Below are positions 57,691-64,000 of a stretch of 64,000 bases of DNA, in pieces; positions within the stretch are counted from its first letter, which is position 1, and the number at the start of each line of letters is the position of its first letter. The DNA comes from Pseudochrobactrum saccharolyticum (GTDB taxonomy: Bacteria; Pseudomonadota; Alphaproteobacteria; Rhizobiales; Rhizobiaceae). A program made the translations under genes and the position numbers. The notes below the pieces were generated by a model. The model saw only the letters and a program-made list of their open reading frames with translations. It had not been told where the DNA came from and ran no database searches. The DNA lies in assembly GCF_008801715.1 (NCBI RefSeq), contig NZ_VZPG01000001.1, positions 1,240,001-1,304,000 on the forward strand, read 5' to 3'.

Positions 57691-58014
57691 CTATTCCGGT
57701 TTTCGTGCAGCTTTTTCCTGAAGACCGGTTTGTGATGTACGTTTATCCAGTTCCTGCATCACGGATTCCAGCGACACACCCGCAATCTTCCATACTACCA
57801 GCAAATGATAGAGCAGATCGGCACTTTCAGAAATGACAGCTTTTTCATCCTGCATCATCGCCGCAATAACAGTTTCAACCGCTTCTTCGCCCAGTTTCTG
57901 GGCGGCCTTATGCTGACCTTTGGCAATCAGTGAGGCTGTATAAGATGAACCATCTGTTGCAGCCGCGCGATTAGCAACAATCTGCTCAAGCTCAGCAAGG
58001 GTGAAATCTGTCAT
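57691..58014 (-). CDS. hisE: phosphoribosyl-ATP diphosphatase
   Basis: 107 residues. The MazG-like fold has [39 protein letters not shown] and [12 protein letters not shown], with the metal-binding Glu and Asp residues. It catalyses the second step of histidine synthesis. HisI is not fused and not in the window. It is separated from hisF by 171 bases. Confidence 0.96.
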   Translation of the reverse strand: MTDFTLAELEQIVANRAAATDGSSYTASLIAKGQHKAAQKLGEEAVETVIAAMMQDEKAVISESADLLYHLLVVWKIAGVSLESVMQELDKRTSQTGLQEKAARKPE

Positions 58015-58089
58015 GCTGCACTCCTGTTTCAGTGCAATTTATAGAATGCGCGATGAGAATCCCGCACAGCAATGCGAATGGTCTTTAAA

Positions 58090-58121
58090 GCAAATGAGGG
58101 ATGAAAAGCACCCCTCATTGC
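58090..58121 (-). terminator. possible terminator downstream of hisF
   Basis: GCAAATGAGGG pairs imperfectly with CCCCTCATTGC. A second hairpin with mismatches (TCAAAC...GTTTGA) lies at about 58147-58174. Neither has a strong T-run. Confidence 0.4.
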
Positions 58122-58185
58122 ATGAAACAACTTAATTTTATCAGTAAATCAAACGGGTTTCCTCTCAGAAAACCAGTTTGATCTG

Positions 58186-58974
58186 TTAATTTTGAACATC
58201 ATCCAGACGCATAGCAATACCGTGACTTGCCATATAGCGTTTGGCTTCTTCAATTGTGTAAGTGCCGAAGTGGAAAATAGATGCTGCCAATACCGCGCTG
58301 GCATGGCCTTCTTTAACACCGGCCACCAGATCGTCCAGAGAGCCGACACCACCGGAGGCAATCACCGGAACGCTCACAGCATCGGCCACAGCGCGGGTCA
58401 GCGCCAGATCATAACCAACTTTGGTGCCGTCCCGATCCATCGAGGTCAGCAGAATTTCCCCTGCTCCGCGATCAACCATTGTGCGGGCAAATTCAATCGC
58501 ATCAAGACCGGTTGCATTGCGGCCGCCATGGGTGAAAATCTCCCAGCGATCTGCCTCTCCTGCTCCCGATACTTTCTTGGCATCTACGGCCACGACAATG
58601 CACTGATTGCCGAATTTATCTGCCGCTTCCGCAATCAGATCAGGATTTTGTACCGCAGCAGTATTGATAGAAACCTTGTCAGCACCGGCCAGCAAGAGCT
58701 TACGGATATCAGCAACAGCACGTACACCGCCGCCAACAGTCAGCGGCATGAAACATTGCTCAGCGGTACGCGCAACCACATCGAAAATCGTCTCGCGATT
58801 GTCGGAGGATGCAGTAATATCGAGAAAGCATAATTCGTCAGCACCGGCTGCATCATAGGCTTTTGCGGCTTCCACCGGATCTCCGGCATCAATCAGATCA
58901 ACAAAGTTGACGCCTTTCACCACTCTTCCATCTTTAACGTCCAAACATGGAATAACCCGTGCTTTCAAAGTCAT
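58186..58974 (-). CDS. hisF: imidazole glycerol phosphate synthase subunit HisF
   Basis: 262 residues, TIM barrel. [20 protein letters not shown] has the catalytic Asp-11. The second catalytic Asp is in [10 protein letters not shown], and [16 protein letters not shown] and [14 protein letters not shown] bind phosphate. With HisH it makes IGP and AICAR. The start overlaps the hisA stop in ATGA. Confidence 0.98.
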   Translation of the reverse strand: MTLKARVIPCLDVKDGRVVKGVNFVDLIDAGDPVEAAKAYDAAGADELCFLDITASSDNRETIFDVVARTAEQCFMPLTVGGGVRAVADIRKLLLAGADKVSINTAAVQNPDLIAEAADKFGNQCIVVAVDAKKVSGAGEADRWEIFTHGGRNATGLDAIEFARTMVDRGAGEILLTSMDRDGTKVGYDLALTRAVADAVSVPVIASGGVGSLDDLVAGVKEGHASAVLAASIFHFGTYTIEEAKRYMASHGIAMRLDDVQN

Positions 58975-59714
58975 TGTGCGGCCTCCTTCCCGGCACGTAA
59001 CAGTGCCAGCGCTTCCGCCGGATCAATACGGCCGTCATAGAGTGCACGACCGGAAATCGCACCTTCAAGCTTGCGGGCATCAGGCAGCGTCATGCGATGA
59101 ATATCATCCATCGAGGCCAGCCCACCGGATGCGATCACCGGAATAGACACGGCTTCTGCCAAGCCCAGAGTTGACGGCCAGTTGATGCCTGCCAGAATAC
59201 CGTCGCGGTCAATATCCGTATAGATAATAGCGGCGACCCCTGCCCCTTCAAATTTCTGCGCCAGCTCAATCACGCCGAGTTCTGAAGCCTCTGCCCAACC
59301 CTCAACCGCAACCTTGCCGCCTTTGGCATCAATGCCGACAGCGACTTTGCCCGGAAATTCTTTACAGGCTTCAATCACCAGCTGCGGATCACGCACGGCA
59401 ACGGTGCCGAGAATGACGCGGGAAAGCCCCTTGGAAAGCCATGCCTCAATATGTTCCAGCGTGCGGATACCGCCGCCGAGCTGAACCGGATTTTTAGTCG
59501 CTTTAAGGATGGCTTCCACGGCCGCACCATTGACGCTGGAACCTGCAAAAGCGCCGTTCAAATCAACCACATGAAGCCACTCAAATCCCTGATCTTCAAA
59601 GGCTTTCGCCTGAGCCGCAGGATCAGTGTTATAAACCGTGGACTGGTTCATATCACCCAGTTTCAGGCGAACGCATTCACCGTCTTTCAGGTCAATTGCC
59701 GGAAAAAGTATCAT
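58971..59714 (-). CDS. hisA: phosphoribosylformimino-5-aminoimidazole carboxamide ribotide isomerase
   Basis: 247 residues, TIM barrel related to His[21 protein letters not shown] has the catalytic Asp-8; the partner Asp is in [29 protein letters not shown] and [17 protein letters not shown] are diagnostic. The ATG at 59714 overlaps the hisH stop (ATGA), and GTGGAAGCC lies upstream. Coupled on both sides. Confidence 0.98.
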   Translation of the reverse strand: MILFPAIDLKDGECVRLKLGDMNQSTVYNTDPAAQAKAFEDQGFEWLHVVDLNGAFAGSSVNGAAVEAILKATKNPVQLGGGIRTLEHIEAWLSKGLSRVILGTVAVRDPQLVIEACKEFPGKVAVGIDAKGGKVAVEGWAEASELGVIELAQKFEGAGVAAIIYTDIDRDGILAGINWPSTLGLAEAVSIPVIASGGLASMDDIHRMTLPDARKLEGAISGRALYDGRIDPAEALALLRAGKEAAQ

Positions 59715-60361
59715 GGCTTCCACTTCAGGAAATTAGTAATGAGTTTAAGGCCGAGGCGCTGGCTTTTTTCCGGATGGAACTGCGTGCCGACAATATTATC
59801 GCGCGCAATTGCCGCCGTTACCGCTCCGCCATAGTTGGTGGTTGCCAGCACATCAGCGCTGTTTTTCACATCAAACATATAGGAATGCACGAAATAAGCA
59901 TGCAAGCCATGCTCGCCGGTTTCTATATCGTTGAATACCGGATGGGCATGGTTCAGCTCGATGGTATTCCAGCCGATCTGCGGAATTTTCAAAGCGGCAT
60001 CAGACGGCTTCATCTCGCGCACATCGCCCTCAATCCAGTTGAGGCCATTGGTGATGCTTTTTTCCAAGCCCCGCGTTGAAAGCAGTTGCATCCCAACACA
60101 AACGCCGAGAAACGGCCGTGCTTTATGCTGAACAACTTCGCTCAAAGCATCGACCATGCCGGAAACTGCATCCAGACCGCGACGGCAATCGGCATAGGCG
60201 CCAACACCCGGCAACACAATATGATCTGCGGCCAGTACGGCTTTGGCATCACTGGTCACGTCCACATGAATGGGACTGCCCATATCCGATACCGCACGTT
60301 CAAAAGCCTTGGCTACCGATTTGAGATTTCCGGAACCATAATCAATAATGGCAACACGCAT
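59711..60361 (-). CDS. hisH: imidazole glycerol phosphate synthase subunit HisH (glutaminase)
   Basis: 216 residues, class I glutamine amidotransferase. [20 protein letters not shown] starts the protein. The nucleophile is the Cys in [11 protein letters not shown], and the His and Glu are in GTQFHPEKS. It supplies ammonia to HisF. GGAAGG lies 8 bases before the ATG at 60361. That ATG is one base after the DUF2628 stop, so the two are coupled. Confidence 0.98.
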   Translation of the reverse strand: MRVAIIDYGSGNLKSVAKAFERAVSDMGSPIHVDVTSDAKAVLAADHIVLPGVGAYADCRRGLDAVSGMVDALSEVVQHKARPFLGVCVGMQLLSTRGLEKSITNGLNWIEGDVREMKPSDAALKIPQIGWNTIELNHAHPVFNDIETGEHGLHAYFVHSYMFDVKNSADVLATTNYGGAVTAAIARDNIVGTQFHPEKSQRLGLKLITNFLKWKP

Positions 60362-60362
60362 G

Positions 60363-60896
60363 TCACGACCTTCCGTGATAATCAACCAGACCGATCATAG
60401 CGCCGTCTGCAGCATGTATTGCCGCAGGAACCGCCGTGCCGGTCACAGTGCCGGACAAAACCTTATTGTCAGAAGACACAGAGACAGGCTCTGCTTTTTC
60501 TGCCGGTTTTGCAGCACCATAAAAATAAAGAATTTCCGCATCGCTCAAGTCATTGGCGCTGATCAGTGCCACTTCCTCATAACCCTTGCGTCTGAGCGCT
60601 GTGAGATACCAGTTACGCCCTTCCAGCGCAACAAACAGCGACAGCAAAAGTGACAGGCCGGAAACGACAAAAGCAGAAGAAAGATAAGAACCCAAAACGC
60701 TGAATGCACCCCAGCCGATCAGAGCCACCATCAGCGCATGCCACCACAGGCGATGCGTAAGCAGCCAGAGAAACGGCAGGATCAGCGCGAAGACGGTAAA
60801 TTCATCGCGCACAAAAATCGTATGGTCACCCGCAACAGCTTTAACCGGTTTCAGTTTTACCGCATCCGTTGGTTCCAGAACGATATAGCTGGCCAT
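60363..60896 (-). CDS. DUF2628 membrane protein within the his operon
   Basis: 177 residues. The N-terminus has FVRDEFTVFALILPFLWLLT and three hydrophobic segments in all (next WWHALMVALIGWGAFSVLG and VVSGLSLLLSLFVALEG). A soluble C-terminus follows (RRKGYEEVALISANDLSDAE). This is DUF2628; function unknown. It lies 2 bases after hisB and 1 base before hisH, so it is translated with them. No tie to histidine synthesis is evident from its sequence. Confidence 0.88.
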   Translation of the reverse strand: MASYIVLEPTDAVKLKPVKAVAGDHTIFVRDEFTVFALILPFLWLLTHRLWWHALMVALIGWGAFSVLGSYLSSAFVVSGLSLLLSLFVALEGRNWYLTALRRKGYEEVALISANDLSDAEILYFYGAAKPAEKAEPVSVSSDNKVLSGTVTGTAVPAAIHAADGAMIGLVDYHGRS

Positions 60897-60898
60897 AA

Positions 60899-61501
60899 TC
60901 AGCCTTTCAGCGTGCCTTTTGTCGAAGGAATGGCATCTTTCTGCCGTGGATCGGTTTCAATCGCCATACGCAATGCGCGCGCCACAGCTTTGAAACAAGT
61001 CTCGGCAATATGATGATTATTGATACCATAGCGCATATTCACATGCAGGGTAATGCCTGCATTCTGCGCCAGCGCCTGAAAGAATTCCCGCACCAGCTCC
61101 GTATCGAAAGTACCGATTTTCGGTGCATTGAAGGCCACATTCCAAACCAGAAACGGACGGCCGGATACATCGAGTGCCGCAGAGGTCAGTGTCTCGTCCA
61201 TAGCGAGATCAATCGAGGCATAACGGACAATACCACGGCGCTCACCCAGAGCTTCCGCAATGGCCTTACCAATGGCAATGCCGGTATCTTCAACCGTATG
61301 ATGGTCATCAATATGCGTATCACCCTTGGTGGTGATTTTCATATCAATCAGCGAATGTCGCGATAATTGCTCCAGCATATGATCGAAAAAGCCAACGCCG
61401 GTCGAAATATCGAAACGGCCCGTACCATCCAGGAAAACTTCAGCTTCAATGCTGGTTTCTTTGGTGCTGCGGCTGACTTTTGCTATACGCTGATTGCTCA
61501 T
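60899..61501 (-). CDS. hisB: imidazoleglycerol-phosphate dehydratase
   Basis: 200 residues, the monofunctional form without a phosphatase domain. [36 protein letters not shown] and [18 protein letters not shown] carry the metal-binding His and Glu residues. [13 protein letters not shown] opens the domain. It is the first gene of hisB-DUF2628-hisH-hisA-hisF. Its start is divergent from hslV across 265 bases containing a palindromic repeat. Confidence 0.98.
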   Translation of the reverse strand: MSNQRIAKVSRSTKETSIEAEVFLDGTGRFDISTGVGFFDHMLEQLSRHSLIDMKITTKGDTHIDDHHTVEDTGIAIGKAIAEALGERRGIVRYASIDLAMDETLTSAALDVSGRPFLVWNVAFNAPKIGTFDTELVREFFQALAQNAGITLHVNMRYGINNHHIAETCFKAVARALRMAIETDPRQKDAIPSTKGTLKG

Positions 61502-61537
61502 ATTGATAACCCGATCTTGTTCTTCTCCGGCCTTGTT

Positions 61538-61640
61538 CTAGAGCACATCCCGAAAAGTGTGAAGCGGTTTTCGGGTAAGATGTGCTTTAATTCTAACAAG
61601 CAGAGCATTTCCAAAAATTCTAATAATTACAAATGCTCTG
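61538..61640 (+). repeat. palindromic interspersed repeat, copy 7
   Basis: CTAGAGCACATCCCGAAAAG, then TGTGAAGCGGTTTTCGGGTA, then AGATGTGC, forming a stem GCACATC/GATGTGC. A second unit AGAGCATTT...AAATGCTCT follows. It lies in the divergent spacer between hisB and hslV. Confidence 0.8.
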
Positions 61641-61766
61641 TACAGTGGTTGAGTTTTGCCAAATGCTTTGATGAAACAGGCTGTATTATTGTCCGTTGTA
61701 ATTTACGTATGAGATCATAAATACAGCAGATCGATTTGATGAAGACCAATCAGCGGAGTTGCGCAA

Positions 61767-62324
61767 ATGATTGAACATAATCCGAATACAATTTACGGCA
61801 CCACCATTGTCACCGTGCGCAAGGGCAATAAAGTGGTGATCGCCGGTGACGGACAGGTATCCCTCGGCCAGACCATTATGAAGGGCAATGCCCGCAAAGT
61901 GCGTCGTATCGGCAAAGGCGGCAGCGTGATTACCGGTTTTGCCGGTGCGACAGCTGATGCTTTCACCCTGCTGGAGCGGCTGGAAGCCAAGCTGGAACAA
62001 TATCCCGATCAGCTGATGCGCGCATCCGTAGAGCTGGCTAAAGACTGGCGTACAGACCGCTATCTGCGCAAGCTGGAAGCCATGATGCTTGTTGCCGACA
62101 AGAATATCACGCTGGCCATTACCGGTCTCGGCGATGTTCTGGAGCCGGAAAACGGCGTGATGGCCATCGGTTCCGGTGGTAATTATGCGCTATCGGCAGC
62201 CCGTGCATTGATCGACACAGACATGGATGCGGAAACAATTGCCCGCAAAGCAATGACCATTGCAGCGGAAATCTGCGTTTACACAAACAGCAATTTCACT
62301 GTCGAAAGTCTTGATTGCGCGTAA
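61767..62324 (+). CDS. hslV: ATP-dependent protease subunit HslV (ClpQ)
   Basis: 185 residues, proteasome beta-type. A propeptide of about 11 residues ends in IYG, so the catalytic Thr is the first in [30 protein letters not shown] and [20 protein letters not shown] are diagnostic, with [14 protein letters not shown] and a metal-binding C-terminus. It forms the peptidase core with HslU. GGAG lies before the ATG. Confidence 0.98.
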   Translation: MIEHNPNTIYGTTIVTVRKGNKVVIAGDGQVSLGQTIMKGNARKVRRIGKGGSVITGFAGATADAFTLLERLEAKLEQYPDQLMRASVELAKDWRTDRYLRKLEAMMLVADKNITLAITGLGDVLEPENGVMAIGSGGNYALSAARALIDTDMDAETIARKAMTIAAEICVYTNSNFTVESLDCA

Positions 62325-62381
62325 GAACTTGCCAATTATGCGGTATCGTTATTTAGTTTTGTAAAACACTAAAGGTTTATC

Positions 62382-62981
62382 GTGACCGCATCATCACTTC
62401 CGCCTGCCGCGTCAAAGCCACATTGGCAGTGGGATAAAATCCTGCTCATCATTGCAATCACAGCAGCCATTCAGGCGGTTATTTTGTACATGATGGGGCG
62501 CGTTCCGGTCTGCGAATGCGGAACAATCCGTTTCTTCGTCAATGAAGTGAACAGCAATGAAAATTCCCAGCAATTCTTTGACTGGTACACGCTGTCTCAC
62601 ATCATTCACGGTTTTATTTTCTACGGATTGTTCTGGCTGATTGCACCAAAAGCACCGCTGCATGTGCGGTTGCTGCTGGCGCTCGGACTGGAAATCGGCT
62701 GGGAGCTGGTTGAGAATTCGAATTTCATTATTGAGCGCTACAGGGCCAATACATCCTCCGTGGATTATTTCGGCGACAGTATTCTCAATTCCGTATTCGA
62801 TACGCTCTCCATGGTGCTGGGCTTTTTTCTCGCAGCCCGGCTTCCTATATGGGTGATTATCGTCACGGCAGTGTTTTTCGAAATTCTTGCCCTTATCGTT
62901 ATTCGAGACAACCTTATTCTCAATGTTATCATGCTGCTGCATCCGGTTGACTTTATCCGGCAGTGGCAAAGCGGATCCTGA
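62382..62981 (+). CDS. UPF0314/DUF2585 membrane protein
   Basis: 199 residues with four to five membrane helices. Family strings are [58 protein letters not shown] and [18 protein letters not shown]. Function unknown. Translation starts at GTG (62382) with AAAGG upstream. It lies between hslV and hslU, only 5 bases before hslU, which places it in the protease operon. Confidence 0.93.
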   Translation: MTASSLPPAASKPHWQWDKILLIIAITAAIQAVILYMMGRVPVCECGTIRFFVNEVNSNENSQQFFDWYTLSHIIHGFIFYGLFWLIAPKAPLHVRLLLALGLEIGWELVENSNFIIERYRANTSSVDYFGDSILNSVFDTLSMVLGFFLAARLPIWVIIVTAVFFEILALIVIRDNLILNVIMLLHPVDFIRQWQSGS

Positions 62982-62986
62982 TAAAT

Positions 62987-64000
62987 ATGACCACATTTTC
63001 TCCACGTGAAATCGTCTCTGAGCTTGATCGCTTCATTATCGGTCAGAAAGCTGCCAAGCGCGCTGTTGCTATTGCCCTGCGCAATCGCTGGCGCCGTCAG
63101 CAGCTGGAAGGCAATATGCGCGAAGAAGTGATGCCGAAAAATATTCTGATGATCGGACCAACCGGCGTCGGTAAAACGGAGATTTCACGCCGTCTTGCCA
63201 AGCTGGCCGGTGCGCCTTTCATCAAGGTTGAAGCAACAAAATTCACTGAAGTCGGCTATGTCGGCCGCGATGTGGAACAGATCATCCGTGATCTGGTGGA
63301 AATCGCCATTGGCCTCGTTCGCGAGAAAAAGCGCGAAGAGGTGAAAGCCAAAGCCCATATCAATGCGGAAGAACGCGTATTGGACGCACTAGTCGGCAAA
63401 ACTGCCAGCCCTGCGACCCGTGACAGTTTCCGCAAGAAACTGCGTGAAGGCGATCTTGATGATAAAGAAATCGAGATTGAACTGGCAGATAACAGCTCCG
63501 GTATGCCCGGTTTTGAAATTCCGGGGATGCCAGGTGCCAATATCGGGATGATCAATTTAAGCGATATGCTGGGCAAAGCCATGGGCGGGCGGACAAAACC
63601 GCGCAAAACCACGGTTAAAGAATCCTATGCGTTGCTGATCAATGATGAATCCGACAAGCTGCTTGATCAGGATCAGGTGACACAGGAAGCACTGGAAGTC
63701 ACCCAGAATGACGGTATCGTTTTCCTTGACGAGATCGACAAGATCGCATCCCGTGAAGGCGGTATGGGGGCAGGGGTTTCCCGCGAAGGCGTGCAGCGCG
63801 ATCTATTGCCGCTTGTCGAAGGTACCACCGTTGCGACCAAATACGGGCCGGTTAAAACCGACCATATCCTGTTTATCGCTTCGGGCGCTTTCCATGTTTC
63901 CAAGCCATCAGATTTGCTGCCGGAATTACAGGGACGTCTGCCGATCCGTGTTGAACTGAATGCTCTGACACGCGAAGATTTCCGCTCGATTCTGACGGAA
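62987..64000 (+). CDS. hslU: ATP-dependent protease ATPase subunit HslU (ClpY), 3' end outside the window
   Basis: The first 338 residues of an AAA+ unfoldase, open to the last base. Walker A is [18 protein letters not shown], Walker B is [13 protein letters not shown], and the pore loop is VGYVGRD. The intermediate domain runs from about 110 to 230 ([15 protein letters not shown] is in it). [18 protein letters not shown] contains sensor and arginine elements. HslU is normally about 435 residues, so roughly a hundred are missing. It starts 5 bases after the UPF0314 stop. Confidence 0.97.
   Translation, partial: MTTFSPREIVSELDRFIIGQKAAKRAVAIALRNRWRRQQLEGNMREEVMPKNILMIGPTGVGKTEISRRLAKLAGAPFIKVEATKFTEVGYVGRDVEQIIRDLVEIAIGLVREKKREEVKAKAHINAEERVLDALVGKTASPATRDSFRKKLREGDLDDKEIEIELADNSSGMPGFEIPGMPGANIGMINLSDMLGKAMGGRTKPRKTTVKESYALLINDESDKLLDQDQVTQEALEVTQNDGIVFLDEIDKIASREGGMGAGVSREGVQRDLLPLVEGTTVATKYGPVKTDHILFIASGAFHVSKPSDLLPELQGRLPIRVELNALTREDFRSILTE

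Overview
The window is a chromosomal segment of an alphaproteobacterium of the order Hyphomicrobiales (Rhizobiales), most likely a Brucellaceae relative. The evidence is the ChvG/ChvI (BvrS/BvrR) pair next to a short HprK, an EIIA, an HPr and ahcY, a DivL-type kinase, addB-addA-trxA-folC-accD-trpABF in that order, PmtA, and many short palindromic repeats of the rhizobial type. Base composition looks close to half G+C, lower than Brucella proper and closer to Pseudochrobactrum-like genera. The genus is an inference. I see no rRNA, tRNA, insertion sequence, prophage or CRISPR array.

Layout. 1-3195 (minus): the start of guanine deaminase, urate hydroxylase PuuD, an aminotransferase and a DUF454 membrane protein. 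3906-5158 (plus): two exported envelope proteins, an RlpA-like protein and a transglutaminase-like cysteine proteinase; the second has two candidate CtrA boxes upstream. 5186-13931 (minus): ComM/YifB, gshB, DUF1330, pyrF, an FMN reductase, pmtA, dnaJ and dnaK. 14249-20605: an accessory-looking block with an oxidoreductase, a nucleotidyltransferase, LysR with a divergent aldo/keto reductase, MFS with a divergent TetR, then GFA and VOC proteins. 20667-25873 (minus): pheT, pheS, rplT, rpmI and infC, the last with an AUU start. 26241-35188 (plus): a hydrolase, BenE, DUF2852, a YgjP-type protease, trpF, trpB, trpA, accD and folC. 35258-44751 (minus): trxA, addA, addB, a MurU-like nucleotidyltransferase and a TsaE-AmgK fusion. 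44839-53560 (minus): divL, ahcY, HPr, EIIA, hprK, chvG and chvI. 53872-56618 (plus): pckA, arfB and a BON-LysM protein. 56682-61501 (minus): coaA, hisE, hisF, hisA, hisH, DUF2628 and hisB. 61767-64000 (plus): hslV, UPF0314 and the first part of hslU.

How the genes work together. The most integrated part is 42479-55482. It combines envelope stress sensing (ChvG/ChvI), a PTS that looks regulatory because no sugar permease is present here (HprK, EIIA, HPr), the gluconeogenic pckA, the cell-cycle kinase DivL, and a peptidoglycan-recycling pair (AmgK domain plus MurU). The trp and his blocks, accD/folC and coaA are biosynthetic housekeeping; dnaKJ and hslVU are protein quality control.

The most unusual structure is non-coding. 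Two gene 3' ends in the PTS/ChvGI locus (chvI and EIIA) have been tandemly multiplied into the following spacer as small hairpins. In the chvI-chvG spacer the hairpins keep base pairing through compensatory and G.U changes that make sense only for the RNA of the operon strand. Separately, seven copies of a palindromic repeat family with covarying stems are scattered through intergenic regions.
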